A stretch of 64,000 nucleotides of DNA from Pectobacterium sp. A5351 (GCF_028335745.1 NZ_CP116477.1:1-64000), one strand, 5' to 3'. Counted from the stretch's first letter, positions 11,050 to 22,595 are shown. Numbers and translations are program-made. The notes: generated from the sequence alone by a model not told the origin.

Positions 11050-12474
11050 TAATGCCAGTCAGTTAAGCAACTGACTGGCATTTTTTCTCAGCTTTTCGAT
11101 ATTTATAAGGTCTCTCTTTCACCACTCTCGGAAAGGCTCTTTCCCTTCTTATCGGCAGTTTCACCATCTGCCCCATACTTTCCAGATCTCGCAGTAGCTC
11201 AGGGATACGACCCGGCGATGCGCCCTGAAGCGTCATCAACATTCTCATGACCAGCCCGCAGGATTCTGAGAAGCTCAGCTGATTTGGCCAGTAACCTTTC
11301 AGTTGACTGGCCATTTTAATCATCTGATAACGCACCAGATTATACGCCAGCAGCACACCCCATAACTCCTGCTCCACAAGTTCCGGTTTTTTGCTTCTCA
11401 GTGCCAGCCTGCTCAGTTGCATTGTCTGTTTGATTTCACGGTAACCCAACTCGATTTCCCAACGGTGACTGTAAAGCTCAACCATTTCACCTCCCGGATA
11501 ACGCATGCCATCGGTCATCGAGGTCAGTAACTGATAGGTTTTGCCTTTACGGCTATAGGTCAGTAATCGGGCTGTCACTTCTGTACTCAGTCCCGGCCAT
11601 TTTTTGCGGGATTGTGGCGTCGTTTTCAACTGTACCAGATGATCGCCTTTTCCCAGTTTCCGGACCTCCTCGTAACGGGTACCTTTCTTAAGCGGTATCA
11701 TCCAGTGTCGGTGTTCTCCCGCACGCTTCCAGGCATTCAGTAACCCTAATGAGTAATACCCTTTATCGAGCAGCGTCAGCGTATTATCTGCGGTCTGGTC
11801 TATCAGTTGCTCAGCCAGGGTATATTCGCTGTCTTTCATCGTACCGAAGGCTGCGGCGGTTATCAGATGGCTGGTCAGCTCCATCTGACAGACCATTTTG
11901 ACCTGCGGGTAGGGGCCAGGTTGGCCGCAGTAAGTCTGGCGCGGGAAGGCGGCATCATTTTCAGGTGTTTCCTGTGTGCGCCAGACGACGCCATCCATCG
12001 CCAGTAACGTCAATCCACACCAGTGAGGATGTGCCACAGCGTTGTGCCACAAGTGAGCAGTGTGCGTGAACACCCGTCGAACGGCATCACTTCCGAGTCG
12101 CTGGCGGGCCTGGATAACCGCGCTGGGAGCAACAAAGGGACGGTTACCGGGCAGCATAATATCCAGCCGATTGACAATCTGATGAAGCGGCTCCTTACGT
12201 TCAAGCGCCATGCCGACAATGCACCAGACCATCATTTCGAGAGGAAGACGGCGTTTACGCAGGGTGACCACGCCGGACTCAGCAAGGCAACGAGCAATAA
12301 GTTCTGGGTCAAGAAAGTCGCCAAGAGAAGTCAAAGGGTTACGGGTCGAGTCGTAACGTGAAACGAGGTCGATGGCCTGAGAAATACGCATAAAAAAATC
12401 CGGAAATGAAGAACATTTCCGGATTCTTACACAGCTATTGGATCGTTCAACTGATCCTTAACTGATCAGCATTA
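11050..12474 (-). mobile_element. Complete IS4-family insertion sequence
   Basis: The element is 1425 bp and carries one transposase gene on the minus strand. Its ends are related inverted repeats: the left begins TAATGCCAGTCAGTTAAG and the right, read inward, begins TAATGCTGATCAGTTAAG. Both resemble the remembered ends of E. coli IS4. An exact 12-bp direct duplication flanks it, which points to a simple and fairly recent insertion. The duplicated bases form the top of a hairpin that, once rejoined, gives a terminator downstream of the TPR gene. Confidence 0.93.
11063..12391 (-). CDS. IS4-family transposase
   Basis: The 442-residue product has the same length as E. coli IS4 transposase and is similar along its whole length. 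Shared stretches include CLAESGVVTLRKRRLPLEMM and the DDE-family Y-(2)-R-(3)-E-(6)-K region YSHRWEIELGYREIKQ. The first DDE aspartate is probably in LLAMDGVVWR. No frameshift or internal stop is seen, so it may be active. Confidence 0.95.
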   Translation of the reverse strand: MRISQAIDLVSRYDSTRNPLTSLGDFLDPELIARCLAESGVVTLRKRRLPLEMMVWCIVGMALERKEPLHQIVNRLDIMLPGNRPFVAPSAVIQARQRLGSDAVRRVFTHTAHLWHNAVAHPHWCGLTLLAMDGVVWRTQETPENDAAFPRQTYCGQPGPYPQVKMVCQMELTSHLITAAAFGTMKDSEYTLAEQLIDQTADNTLTLLDKGYYSLGLLNAWKRAGEHRHWMIPLKKGTRYEEVRKLGKGDHLVQLKTTPQSRKKWPGLSTEVTARLLTYSRKGKTYQLLTSMTDGMRYPGGEMVELYSHRWEIELGYREIKQTMQLSRLALRSKKPELVEQELWGVLLAYNLVRYQMIKMASQLKGYWPNQLSFSESCGLVMRMLMTLQGASPGRIPELLRDLESMGQMVKLPIRRERAFPRVVKERPYKYRKAEKKCQSVA

Positions 12475-12498
12475 CTCCCTGCGGAGCGGGTTTTTTTA
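12475..12498 (+). terminator. Target-site duplication, right copy, and split terminator
   Basis: CTCCCTGCGGAG (12475-12486) repeats the left target duplication and is followed by CGGG and seven T residues. Joined to the bases left of the element (CCAG at 11034-11037), it would form the stem CCAGCTCC/GGAGCGGG with a CTGC loop and a T run. That is an intrinsic terminator for plus-strand transcription from the NTPase pair. The insertion separates the 5' stem bases from the T run. Confidence 0.65.
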
Positions 12499-12577
12499 TG
12501 GCGAGCGTCCTGCTCGCCACCTTTGGGGCTGTCACAAGCGACGCTGAAAAACGTTCCCTACGTTTTTTATGCTTTTA

Positions 12578-13768
12578 TCAGACTGATGCACGTCGTTTGG
12601 CGCTGCGCATTTCCTGTAGCAGCGTGATAAACGCTGTGATGAGCATAAAGATGACGGCAGACCAGAAAATGGCGTGAGGATGGCCGTGATCCAGCAGCCA
12701 GCCGAACAGCACCGGCCCCGCCGCCCCGCCGATGTTGAAACCGGTGGAGACAATTCCAAACACCCGTCCTTCTGCACCTGGCGGTGAGGCGGCACGTACC
12801 AGCATATCCCGAGAAGGGGCAATCATGCCGGAGAGGAAACCAGCAGCAGCCAGCAACGGCACCAGCACGAGAGTCGGTAAGGAATACAGGGCAACGATAC
12901 TGACCAGCACGGCGGTCACGGCCAGCGCCGCCGTTGCCACCAGCCCGTGGCGCTTGGTTTTATCCGCCAGTGCGCCGCCAGCCAGTACGCCAAAGGCGCT
13001 GGCGAACAGGAATGCGGTAAGCGCCACGTTAGCCTGTGATAGCGACAAATCGTAGCCCGTTACTAGTGCCGTCACCGAGAAGTTCTGGATTGAACCCGTA
13101 CTTAAATTCAGCAGCAGAAACAGAATCAGCAGCGCCAGAACCGGCAGCGTAAACACGGGCACGCGTGATTTTCCCGGCTGGGTGCCTGTTGCCGCCGTAG
13201 GCTTTACTCGGCTAGGTTCATCGCGATCGGTCAGAAGCAGCGGTATTGTCAGTAAGCCGATGATGCCGGAAACGATGAAGGCGCTATTGATGCCAGAAAA
13301 GGCGGCGATGGACAGCAAAATGCCGGGCGCAATGGCTGTGCCCAGAAAACCGGAGAAGGTATGTACCGAGAATGCGCTGCCCATACGTTTTTCATCAATA
13401 CCGCGCGACAGTAAGGCGTAATCTGCTGGGTGATAAACCGCGTTTGCCACGCCAGCCAACCCCATCGCGGCGACCAGCCAAGCATAGCTGCCTGAGAAGC
13501 CGAGCGAGAGAAAACAGAGACTTCCGAGCGCTAAGCCCGCGGTTAATGTGCGACGTGCGCCGATACGATCCACCATAAAGCCAATCGGCGTCTGCACACA
13601 GGCGGAGACAATGTTGAATACGCTAAGCGCAAACCCGAGTTCGACAAAACTGATATCACGTTGGGCTGACAGCAGCGGAATAAGAGCAGGCAGCACCATC
13701 ATATGGAAGTGACTCACCAAATGCGCTGATGAGATTTGTGCCAGTAGCGGTAATTTTATGAATTTCAT
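12578..13768 (-). CDS. MFS transporter, drug-efflux type
   Basis: The 396-residue protein has about 12 hydrophobic segments and the MFS loop motif GFMVDRIGARR between helices 2 and 3. A second, weaker copy, GGALADKTKR, lies at the start of the second half. It resembles the fosmidomycin-resistance (Fsr-like) branch of exporters by length and general pattern; that is a family-level guess and the substrate is unknown. It sits in the inner membrane and stands alone, divergent from the GFA-type gene. Confidence 0.8.
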   Translation of the reverse strand: MKFIKLPLLAQISSAHLVSHFHMMVLPALIPLLSAQRDISFVELGFALSVFNIVSACVQTPIGFMVDRIGARRTLTAGLALGSLCFLSLGFSGSYAWLVAAMGLAGVANAVYHPADYALLSRGIDEKRMGSAFSVHTFSGFLGTAIAPGILLSIAAFSGINSAFIVSGIIGLLTIPLLLTDRDEPSRVKPTAATGTQPGKSRVPVFTLPVLALLILFLLLNLSTGSIQNFSVTALVTGYDLSLSQANVALTAFLFASAFGVLAGGALADKTKRHGLVATAALAVTAVLVSIVALYSLPTLVLVPLLAAAGFLSGMIAPSRDMLVRAASPPGAEGRVFGIVSTGFNIGGAAGPVLFGWLLDHGHPHAIFWSAVIFMLITAFITLLQEMRSAKRRASV

Positions 13769-13931
13769 ATATATTTGCAGCTTACGGGTCTGTAGATTTT
13801 ATTCTCATGAGAGCTGGCGCAGGGACAGGGCGTCACTCCCTGGCAAAGGGATCATAAGGTTAGCATATTACTTATATCATCGATGGCGAATATTGATACC
13901 CGCCTTTTCGGCAGAATAGGGAGAGAGTAGC

Positions 13932-14300
13932 GTGACGATCAAATCATATTTTGGCGGGTGTTTATGTGGTCAGATTCGGTTCAGAGCCACGGGGGAGCCG
14001 GGCAATCCGCACGCCTGTTCCTGCACCTCTTGTCAGCAGCATTCCGGTGCGTCAACGTTGTTATGGGTTGAGTTTCCCCGGTCAGTAGTTGAGTGGATTG
14101 GTGAAGGTGGAGAGCCCGCGCGCTATCGTTCGTCCGATTACTCCAGCCGGGCTTTTTGCCCGCACTGTGGCAGCACACTGGGGGCGATTGATGATGAACC
14201 GACCATTGCGCTGACGATTGGGAATTTTGATGAGAAAAACAGCCTGGAGCTGAAGCCAACGTCACATTCGTTCGAGGACTGCTGCCCGCGCTGGGAATAA
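13932..14300 (+). CDS. GFA/CENP-V family zinc-binding protein
   Basis: A 122-residue protein of the glutathione-dependent formaldehyde-activating enzyme family. The zinc ligands are typical: GGCLCGQIRF near the N-terminus, CSCTSCQ in the middle and FCPHCGSTLG near residue 80. Most family members have no proven substrate, so glutathione or formaldehyde chemistry is not implied. The start is a GTG, chosen because TIKSYFGGCLCG is the usual N-terminus. It converges with the chemoreceptor gene. Confidence 0.85.
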   Translation: MTIKSYFGGCLCGQIRFRATGEPGNPHACSCTSCQQHSGASTLLWVEFPRSVVEWIGEGGEPARYRSSDYSSRAFCPHCGSTLGAIDDEPTIALTIGNFDEKNSLELKPTSHSFEDCCPRWE

Positions 14301-14301
14301 T

Positions 14302-14325
14302 GCACGGGCCGTTTCCGGCCCGTGC
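14302..14325. terminator. GC-rich hairpin between converging genes
   Basis: A perfect 9-bp stem, GCACGGGCC with GGCCCGTGC, has a 6-base loop and lies just after the GFA-type gene. There is no T run on either strand, so it may protect transcript ends rather than terminate strongly. Confidence 0.45.
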
Positions 14326-14349
14326 GGGGGAATGGGTGAAGAAGGGGGA

Positions 14350-16353
14350 CTACGAGAGCTTGAATACCAGCACTGTCTGGGCGAGCTGCCTGGCCTGTTC
14401 TTCCAGTGATGCGGCGGCAGCCGTCGCTTCCTGCACCAGTGCGGCATTCTGCTGGGTGACGCCGTCCATCTCGTGAACGGCCTGTGTCACCTGGCTGATC
14501 CCGCGTGATTGTTCATCCGATGCGGAGACGATCTCATCCATGATGTCTTTTACCGACGTTACAGCCCGCAGCATGTCCTGCATGGTCTCACCGGCGCTCT
14601 GAACCAGCGTGACGCCGCTGTCGACGCGGCTGGCGGATTCCGTTATCAGCGCGGTGATATCTTTTACGGCACTGGCGCTACGCTGCGCGAGGTTGCGCAC
14701 CTCGTTGGCAACAACGGCAAAACCACGCCCTTGTTCGCCCGCTCTGGCCGCTTCTACTGCCGCGTTGAGTGCCAGAATATTGGTCTGAAACGCAATACCG
14801 TTGATGATGCTGGTAATGTCGGCAATTTTCTTAGAACTGTCGTCGATCTCACTCATAATGTGAACAACCTGGCCAACAATCTTGTCACCTTTCTGAGCGA
14901 TGTGGGCCGCGTTCTGCGCCAGCGTTGTGGCGTTATGGGCGTTATCCGCATTCTGTTTCACCGTCGCCGTAATCTGTTCCATGCTGGCGGCGGTTTCTTC
15001 AAGCGCCGCCGCTTGTTGCTCGGTACGGGAGGCTAGATCGGTGTTGCCTGCCGCAATTTCTGTTGCACCGTGGCTGACGGATTCGCTGGTGCTAATCAAC
15101 TGTTCGGCGATGTCTCGCAGCTGTGACTGCATAGCGTTCATAGCGTAAAAAATACTGCTATCGTCTTTTGGCTGCACAGGAATGGTCTGCGTTAAATCCC
15201 CCTGTGCGACGGACAGCGCGATCTGTGCAGCCTGAGCCGGTTCCCCACCGATAGGCCGAGCGACTTTGCGGTTAAAGATGATGCCTAGTACGCCAGAAAC
15301 CACCACGATACTCAGTACCATAAGCAGTAGCCCTATGTTGCGCTGCCGCACCGTTTCCGCCATCACCATATTAACGGGGGCGGACAGGCCGAGCATCCAG
15401 GGCGTGCCAGTATTGCCGATGGTAACTGGCATATACACGTTAAACGCTGGCGTGTTCAGCACGGCATTGTCACGTTCAATCTGATAAGACCGCCCTGCGG
15501 TGACATGCTCTAGCAGCGTTGGATCGTTTTCAATTTTTTTGGTCACCTGGGTTTTGTCGGGGTGGGAAATGTAGGCACCAGTGTGGGACAGCAATTGGGC
15601 GTAGCCCGCGCCCTCATAGGGTTTTATGTTGTTGGTCAGCTGCTGCAGCGTATCCAGCGAAAAATCCGCCGTAACGGAGCCGTAAAATTTGTTGTTGATG
15701 ATGATGGGCACGGCAATGGAGGTCAGCAGGACATCAACACCGTTATAAGGGTAGCTATACGGTTCCAAAATCACTTCTTTCTGGAGCTTCTTCGGCAGCA
15801 GGTAGTAATCGCCGCTGCCGGGCGTTTCATAATCCACCAGATTATGCAGAGCAACGTTGCCTGCGGTATCGCGGTCGACATAACGGACGAAGCGACCTTG
15901 CGGGTCCTGATCGGGCTGACCAGCGTACTCCCGATCTTTGCCGTCGAACGCATCAGGTTCCCATGCCAGCGACATCGAAAGGAAATCGGGGTGGCTCTTC
16001 AGCGCATTCTTCAGCAGCGTTTCTGCGGTTTTCCGATCGGCATTGCCTGCTTCTTGCAGACTGACAACGCTCTGCACCAGATTGCGTGCTGCATGTAGCG
16101 CGACATCCAGTTTCTGCTGAATCAGGTAGCTGTTGGTATACGCTGTTTGCTCAAGATACCGCTGTGCGATGGTCTTTTGCTGCTGGCCGGATTGCCAGAT
16201 CAGCAGGCCGATAGTGACAATAAAACCGAGGGCGATAGTGATGACGCCCGCCAGGAGCATCAGCATCCGTGTGCTGAGTTTTCTTTTTGACGCGCTTGGC
16301 GAGGAGTGGATGGATAAGTTGCTGCGGTTAACCGGTAATTGTGTTGTAGACAT
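14350..16353 (-). CDS. Methyl-accepting chemotaxis protein
   Basis: This inner-membrane chemoreceptor passes ligand signals to CheA/CheW. The first membrane segment is near residues 30-53. A periplasmic sensor of dCache type covers about 55-330, and the second membrane segment lies near 335-358. A HAMP linker and a cytoplasmic signalling coiled coil follow, with the conserved tip [20 protein letters not shown]. There is no NWETF-type C-terminal pentapeptide; the end is LVFKLS. The ATG at 16353 (667 residues) is preferred over one 14 codons upstream because AGGGG lies just before it. The ligand cannot be told from the sequence. Confidence 0.9.
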   Translation of the reverse strand: MSTTQLPVNRSNLSIHSSPSASKRKLSTRMLMLLAGVITIALGFIVTIGLLIWQSGQQQKTIAQRYLEQTAYTNSYLIQQKLDVALHAARNLVQSVVSLQEAGNADRKTAETLLKNALKSHPDFLSMSLAWEPDAFDGKDREYAGQPDQDPQGRFVRYVDRDTAGNVALHNLVDYETPGSGDYYLLPKKLQKEVILEPYSYPYNGVDVLLTSIAVPIIINNKFYGSVTADFSLDTLQQLTNNIKPYEGAGYAQLLSHTGAYISHPDKTQVTKKIENDPTLLEHVTAGRSYQIERDNAVLNTPAFNVYMPVTIGNTGTPWMLGLSAPVNMVMAETVRQRNIGLLLMVLSIVVVSGVLGIIFNRKVARPIGGEPAQAAQIALSVAQGDLTQTIPVQPKDDSSIFYAMNAMQSQLRDIAEQLISTSESVSHGATEIAAGNTDLASRTEQQAAALEETAASMEQITATVKQNADNAHNATTLAQNAAHIAQKGDKIVGQVVHIMSEIDDSSKKIADITSIINGIAFQTNILALNAAVEAARAGEQGRGFAVVANEVRNLAQRSASAVKDITALITESASRVDSGVTLVQSAGETMQDMLRAVTSVKDIMDEIVSASDEQSRGISQVTQAVHEMDGVTQQNAALVQEATAAAASLEEQARQLAQTVLVFKLS

Positions 16354-16637
16354 ATGCGTAATATCCCCTGGGATATGAGCGCCGATACCCGTCAATTTAG
16401 GGTATGAGGGTGCTTTTTCATAAAAGAATCAATACATTGCTGTCCTTTATTTTTTATGGGGCATTCCCTTATATGACTCGTATTTTTGTGATGGAAATCA
16501 CAACTAAATTATCGGCGGAAAACAGCATCTCTTTAGGCTGTTCACGAAAATGTCACAAATCAGCGCGGCCATAAACCGGCATCAGTGTGATAGCGGATGC
16601 GAGGTGAGGCATGACACCTCATCGAGTGAGCGATGGG

Positions 16638-17651
16638 TTAAGCGGCGGGGCCTTTGCTGACGGAGTCGCGGATAATCAATTCTCCCTTGAAGTCAGGCGC
16701 AGGCACGACGCTTTCACCTTCAAGCCGACACAGCAGCTTCTCAAGGGTATAGTTAATCATCTCGGCGACGGGGACGTGCACGGTAGTGAGCGGCGGGTAG
16801 AACCATGAAGCCATCGGTAAATCGTCGAACCCCAACAGCGAAACGTCCTGCGGAATCGTCATGCCGTGTTCGCGCAACGCTTTTGCTGCGCCAATCGCCA
16901 TATCGTCATTGCTGGCGACCAGTGCACTGAAGGTGGTCGCCTGTTGCAGCAGGATTTTTGCTGCCGTATAGCCGCTGTCATGGGTCCAGTCGCCAGGTGC
17001 AACCCGCTTGTCGCTATAGGAAATTCCATTTTCCTCCAGCGCTTGCTGGTAGCCCGCTAGTCGGCTCGTACCGGTGGGAGAATTCGCCGATCCGCAGATA
17101 AACGCAATATCACGGTGACCCCGCGCAATCAGGTAATTGACGGCATCATGGCAATGTTGCTGGTGGTCAGCGCAGATGCCGTTGTCACCGTGCCGATGCA
17201 GTGTGCGGTTGACGACCATGATCGGCTGTTCGTGCTGTTCGATAATGCTTTCCAGCGTATCGATAGAAAGAAAGCGCGGATAGATAATGACGGCATCGCA
17301 GCGTAAATCGAGCAGGAACTGAATCGCTTCCCGTTCTTCTTCGGCACTGTGTTTGCCATCTGCCATGATGAGCTGCCGCCCGTATTTTTCCGTCATCGTC
17401 GCTGTTTGGAACAGCAATTCGCTGAAATAGGGGCCGCTGTACAACGTGTTGGTCACGACCAAACCAATGATTTGCGATTTGCTCGTGGCGAGCTGGCGCG
17501 CCAGCAGGTTGGGCCGGTAGCCAATCTCTTCAATCGCCCGGAATACCCGATCCCGCGTGGTTTTACTGACGTAGTTATTCCCTGTCAGCACGCGTGATAC
17601 GGTGGCTTTGGAGACACCGGCTTTTTTCGCTACATCAAGCATGGTTACCAT
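16638..17651 (-). CDS. LacI-family repressor, AscG-like
   Basis: The 337-residue protein has an N-terminal LacI helix-turn-helix (LDVAKKAGVSKATVSRVLTG) and a periplasmic-binding-protein-like sensor domain. It resembles remembered E. coli AscG along its length, for example LGLVVTNTLY-like, ADGKHSAEEERE and LVASNDDMAIGA stretches. It lies divergent from a beta-glucoside PTS operon, and a near-perfect AscG-type operator lies between them. It most likely represses that operon until a phosphorylated or free beta-glucoside is present. Confidence 0.9.
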   Translation of the reverse strand: MVTMLDVAKKAGVSKATVSRVLTGNNYVSKTTRDRVFRAIEEIGYRPNLLARQLATSKSQIIGLVVTNTLYSGPYFSELLFQTATMTEKYGRQLIMADGKHSAEEEREAIQFLLDLRCDAVIIYPRFLSIDTLESIIEQHEQPIMVVNRTLHRHGDNGICADHQQHCHDAVNYLIARGHRDIAFICGSANSPTGTSRLAGYQQALEENGISYSDKRVAPGDWTHDSGYTAAKILLQQATTFSALVASNDDMAIGAAKALREHGMTIPQDVSLLGFDDLPMASWFYPPLTTVHVPVAEMINYTLEKLLCRLEGESVVPAPDFKGELIIRDSVSKGPAA

Positions 17652-17799
17652 CGTACTTTCCCGTTCTCCTTTTGCGCCGCTTTATGCCGTCATTATAGGG
17701 AAAAATCCTCCTTTTTTATCACCAATAACGAGTATAGGGATAAAAATAGCCCCCGCTTGCGCTATTTATGATCGCCCTCAAAAAATAGTAAAAACAATA

Positions 17800-17813
17800 T
17801 GAAACCGGTTGCA
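17800..17813 (+). promoter_or_regulatory. AscG/GalR-type operator
   Basis: TGAAACCGGTTGCA differs by one base from the AscG consensus I recall for E. coli (TGAAACCGGTTTCA). It lies 52 bases before the IIB start codon, in the divergent region next to the AscG-like repressor gene, which is where control of the PTS operon is expected. Confidence 0.8.
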
Positions 17814-17865
17814 TATTATTTTTCGTCTTGCTTGAATAATAAAAAAACGGACGGTGAGGTGCAGT

Positions 17866-18171
17866 ATGAATAAGATTTTACTCTGTTGCGCAGCAGGAAT
17901 GTCTACCAGCATGCTGGTACAGCGGATGGAAAAGGTCGCCGAGCAAAAAGCGATCGCTGTTGAGATAAAAGCCGTAGGTTTTGAAGAGTTTAATGAACTC
18001 ATTGAGCAATATGATTGCTGCCTTCTTGGTCCACAAATTAAGTATAAACTTCCTGAATTCAAAGCGATAGCTGACGAAAAAGCAAAGCCGATTGCAGTTA
18101 TTAATATGGTTGATTACGGCATGATGAATGGGGAGAAAGTCCTTAACGATGCCCTGGCGATGATCGCGTAA
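17866..18171 (+). CDS. PTS system, lactose/cellobiose family IIB component
   Basis: This 101-residue cytoplasmic protein transfers phosphate from IIA to the incoming sugar. The phosphocysteine loop CCAAGMSTSMLV is at the N-terminus (Cys8 aligns with the ChbB active cysteine), and LLGPQIKYKLPEF is typical of the family. The ATG at 17866 follows GGTGAGG at good spacing. It is the first gene of the IIB-IIC-IIA-glucosidase operon. Confidence 0.93.
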   Translation: MNKILLCCAAGMSTSMLVQRMEKVAEQKAIAVEIKAVGFEEFNELIEQYDCCLLGPQIKYKLPEFKAIADEKAKPIAVINMVDYGMMNGEKVLNDALAMIA

Positions 18172-18187
18172 TATAACGGGAGGAATA

Positions 18188-19501
18188 ATGAGTAAATTAA
18201 CCGAGTCATTATTCAGCGTTATCGAAAACCGTATTAGCCCGATTGCGGCGAAACTTTCCAGCCAGCGTCATGTTGTGGCAATTAAGGATGGGTTCATTGC
18301 CTCCATGCCTTTCTTAATTGTCGGCTCTTTTATGATGTTATTCGCTCATCCGCCTTTTAGCCCGAATAGTGAATGGGCGTTTGCGCAGTGGTGGCTGGGG
18401 ATGGTGGAACGCCACGGCGAACAGATCATGATGCCCTACAATATGACGATGGGCATTATGGCGGTGTATATCACCAGTGCCATCGCTTATAACCTGGCGC
18501 AGAGCTATAAAATGAACGGTTTTATGGCGGCCAGCCTGGCACTGATGTCGTTTATGGTCGTGGCGGCGCCGCAAATCGACAAAAGCCTGCCGGTTGGGTC
18601 GCTGGGCGGCGAAGGGATTTTCACCGCGATTATCGTGGCGATCTATTCGACGGAGCTGATGCATTTTTTGCAGAAGCACAATATTGGCATCCGCCTGCCG
18701 GAACAAGTACCGCCGAAAATCCGCCAGTCTTTCGATTTACTGATCCCGATTCTTGCTATCTTCCTGACGCTCTTCCCGCTTAGCCTGTTTATGCAGAGCC
18801 AGTTCGGCATGCTGCTACCGCAGGCGATCATGGCCGTCTTTGCGCCGATTATTTCGGCATCTGACTCGTTACCCGCCATCCTGATCGCGGTACTGCTCTG
18901 TCACCTGCTGTGGTTTGCCGGGATTCACGGCGCTGTTATTGTCGGCGGAATCTTGCAGGCGTTCTGGCTGACCAACTTAGGGATCAATCAGGAAGCATTT
19001 AACGCGGGCGCACCGATCACCAAAATCTTTATTGAACCCTTCTGGCAGTTTTTCATCACGATAGGCGGCTCGGGAGCGACCATGGGACTGGTCTTTCTCT
19101 ATCTGCGCAGCCGTTCTGCTCACCTGCGCTCCATCGGCAAACTGGCCGTGGTGCCGAGCATGTTCAACATCAACGAACCGGTGATTTTTGGTTCACCCGT
19201 CGTGATGAACCCGCTGCTGTTCATCCCGTTTATTACTGCGCCGTTGGTGAACGCCACCCTTGCCTATATCGCGTTAAAAACCGATTTAGTGCATCGCGTC
19301 ATTTCTCTTGCGCCCTGGACAACGCCGGGCCCGATTGGCGCAGCCTGGTCTACGGGGTGGGACTGGCGTGCGGTAGTGCTGGTGGGGGTACTAATTGTTG
19401 TTTCGTCCCTAATCTATTACCCCTTCTTCAAAATGTATGAACGTCAGTTGATCGAACAAGAAGTGGGTACAGCAGAGGAGGCCGTGAGTGATGCTCGATA
19501 A
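18188..19501 (+). CDS. PTS system, lactose/cellobiose family IIC permease
   Basis: The 437-residue inner-membrane channel has about ten hydrophobic segments. It has family motifs such as FAGIHGAVIVGGILQAF, the NINEPVIFG signature (residues about 329-337) and PWTTPGPIGA. It translocates a beta-glucoside (cellobiose-, arbutin- or salicin-like) with phosphorylation by IIB. Its end overlaps the start of the IIA gene. Confidence 0.93.
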   Translation: MSKLTESLFSVIENRISPIAAKLSSQRHVVAIKDGFIASMPFLIVGSFMMLFAHPPFSPNSEWAFAQWWLGMVERHGEQIMMPYNMTMGIMAVYITSAIAYNLAQSYKMNGFMAASLALMSFMVVAAPQIDKSLPVGSLGGEGIFTAIIVAIYSTELMHFLQKHNIGIRLPEQVPPKIRQSFDLLIPILAIFLTLFPLSLFMQSQFGMLLPQAIMAVFAPIISASDSLPAILIAVLLCHLLWFAGIHGAVIVGGILQAFWLTNLGINQEAFNAGAPITKIFIEPFWQFFITIGGSGATMGLVFLYLRSRSAHLRSIGKLAVVPSMFNINEPVIFGSPVVMNPLLFIPFITAPLVNATLAYIALKTDLVHRVISLAPWTTPGPIGAAWSTGWDWRAVVLVGVLIVVSSLIYYPFFKMYERQLIEQEVGTAEEAVSDAR

Positions 19502-19832
19502 AACCATGCTTGATGAAACGACAGTCATGGAACTGATTATCTATGCGGGAGAGGCTCGCTCCAGCTCAATGGAGGCGCTGAGCGCTGCCAGAAAATATGA
19601 CTGGGACAAGGCCGACGAACTGCTGAATACGGCTTCCGTTGCGGCGCGCAAAGCCCATCAAATCCAGACGGCCTTGATTGGTGCCGATGAGGGCAGCGGG
19701 AAAATCCCGGTCAACCTGATTCTGGTTCACGCGCAAGATCACCTAATGAACGCCATGCTATGCCGTGAACTGGTGGAGGAGCTGATTCAGCTGCATCGGG
19801 AAATCGCCACCCTGAAACAGTCTATTCATTAA
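19491..19832 (+). CDS. PTS system, lactose/cellobiose family IIA component
   Basis: A small helical protein of about 113 residues that takes phosphate from HPr and passes it to IIB. The active-site region LVHAQDHLMNAM contains the phosphohistidine candidate. The ATG at 19491 overlaps the end of the IIC gene and follows GAGGAG; a GTG one codon upstream is an alternative. Confidence 0.92.
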   Translation: MLDKTMLDETTVMELIIYAGEARSSSMEALSAARKYDWDKADELLNTASVAARKAHQIQTALIGADEGSGKIPVNLILVHAQDHLMNAMLCRELVEELIQLHREIATLKQSIH

Positions 19833-19885
19833 ACACGCTATCCATTAAACCGCTTATAAATTAACAACATGTAAATCTGAACTAA

Positions 19886-21343
<1,458 letters not shown>

Positions 21344-21507
21344 CGGCTATATGTCAAACCTATCTGTAGAACGGAAACGGGATTAACGGAATAGAAGAGT
21401 AAAGCGTTTGCGCCATGGATGGCGCAATCCGAGCTTACAGGGACGTACTTGCAGCGTCTTTACGATCTATCCGTTACTCCCGCTCTACGGACTTTGTCAG
21501 CAACCTC

Positions 21508-21533
21508 AGCCGTGCTTAATCGCACGGCTTTTT
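21508..21533 (+). terminator. Intrinsic terminator before yidA
   Basis: An 8-bp stem, AGCCGTGC (21508-21515) with GCACGGCT (21522-21529), has a 6-base loop and a T run. It lies 165 bases after the glucosidase stop and likely ends the PTS operon. Confidence 0.75.
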
Positions 21534-21564
21534 ACGTTGTGCGTCATACGCCTGTCACCCTGAC

Positions 21565-21608
<44 letters not shown>

Positions 21609-21634
21609 GCAGATAACTTGATGCTGGAAAAACT

Positions 21635-22450
21635 ATGCCTGTAAAACTGATCGCGATTGATATGGACGGGACGTTGCTGACGCCCCAAAATCAAATTTCA
21701 CCTGCGGTAAAAGCCGCGATTGCCGCTGCCAGAGAGAAAGGCGTGCAGGTGGTGCTGGCTACCGGCCGCCCCTACATCGGCGTTGAGCGTTATTTGATGG
21801 AGCTGGATTTGCAGCAGGAAGGCTGTTACTGCATCACCAACAACGGTGCGTTGGTGCAGCGTACGGTCAACGGTGACTGCGTAGCGCAAACCGCGTTGAG
21901 CTTCGACGATTATCTCTATTTTGAAGCGCTGGCCTGCAAACTTGGCGTCCATTTCCACGCGTTGGACTTCAATTTCGTCTATACCGCCAATAAAGACATC
22001 AGCCCTTACACCATTCATGAATCCCACCTGACCGGGATGCCGTTGAAGTATCGTGCGGTTGAGGAAATGGATCGCAGCCTGACGTTCCCGAAAGTGATGA
22101 TGATTGATGAACCAGAGATATTGGATCGCGCCATCAGCCAGATTCCAGCGGAAGCCTTTGAACGCTACACCATCATGAAGAGCGCCGAATACTATCTGGA
22201 AATCCTGGATAAGCGCGTCAACAAAGGTGAAGGCGTGAAGATGCTGGCGGAGCACCTCGGCATTCCACGCGAAAGCGTCATGACACTGGGCGACCAGCAG
22301 AACGATCTGGCGATGATTCGCTATGCGGGCATCGGCGTCGCGATGGGCAATGCCATCGATGAAGTGAAAGAAGCCAGCCAGTTTGTCACTAAAACCAATA
22401 TGGAAGACGGCGTCGCTTATGCGATCGAGAAGTTTGTGCTGAATGCCTGA
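21635..22450 (+). CDS. yidA: HAD-superfamily sugar phosphatase YidA
   Basis: The 271-residue product matches remembered E. coli YidA (270 aa), a Cof-type HAD phosphatase acting on small phosphorylated sugars. Motif I is AIDMDGTLL with the nucleophile Asp, and the C-terminal region GDQQNDLAMIRYAG supplies the acidic motif IV. KYLDKRVNKG-like EILDKRVNKGEGVK is also conserved. In E. coli yidA also lies close to gyrB; here about 15 kb of other genes separate them. Confidence 0.95.
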   Translation: MPVKLIAIDMDGTLLTPQNQISPAVKAAIAAAREKGVQVVLATGRPYIGVERYLMELDLQQEGCYCITNNGALVQRTVNGDCVAQTALSFDDYLYFEALACKLGVHFHALDFNFVYTANKDISPYTIHESHLTGMPLKYRAVEEMDRSLTFPKVMMIDEPEILDRAISQIPAEAFERYTIMKSAEYYLEILDKRVNKGEGVKMLAEHLGIPRESVMTLGDQQNDLAMIRYAGIGVAMGNAIDEVKEASQFVTKTNMEDGVAYAIEKFVLNA

Positions 22451-22470
22451 TTATTTACAAATAACGCCGA

Positions 22471-22497
22471 ATAGCCATCAATGATGGCTATTTTTAT
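22471..22497 (+). terminator. Intrinsic terminator after yidA
   Basis: A 9-bp stem, ATAGCCATC with GATGGCTAT, has a 3-base loop and is followed by a T-rich tract. It lies 20 bases after the yidA stop. Confidence 0.85.
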
Positions 22498-22595
22498 TTA
22501 AAATAATAACCATGATATTTATTTTTTATAAACCTATTCCCTGACCGTCATTATTTAATAAATACATTAATAAAAATAACGACTTTGGCTGGAAA

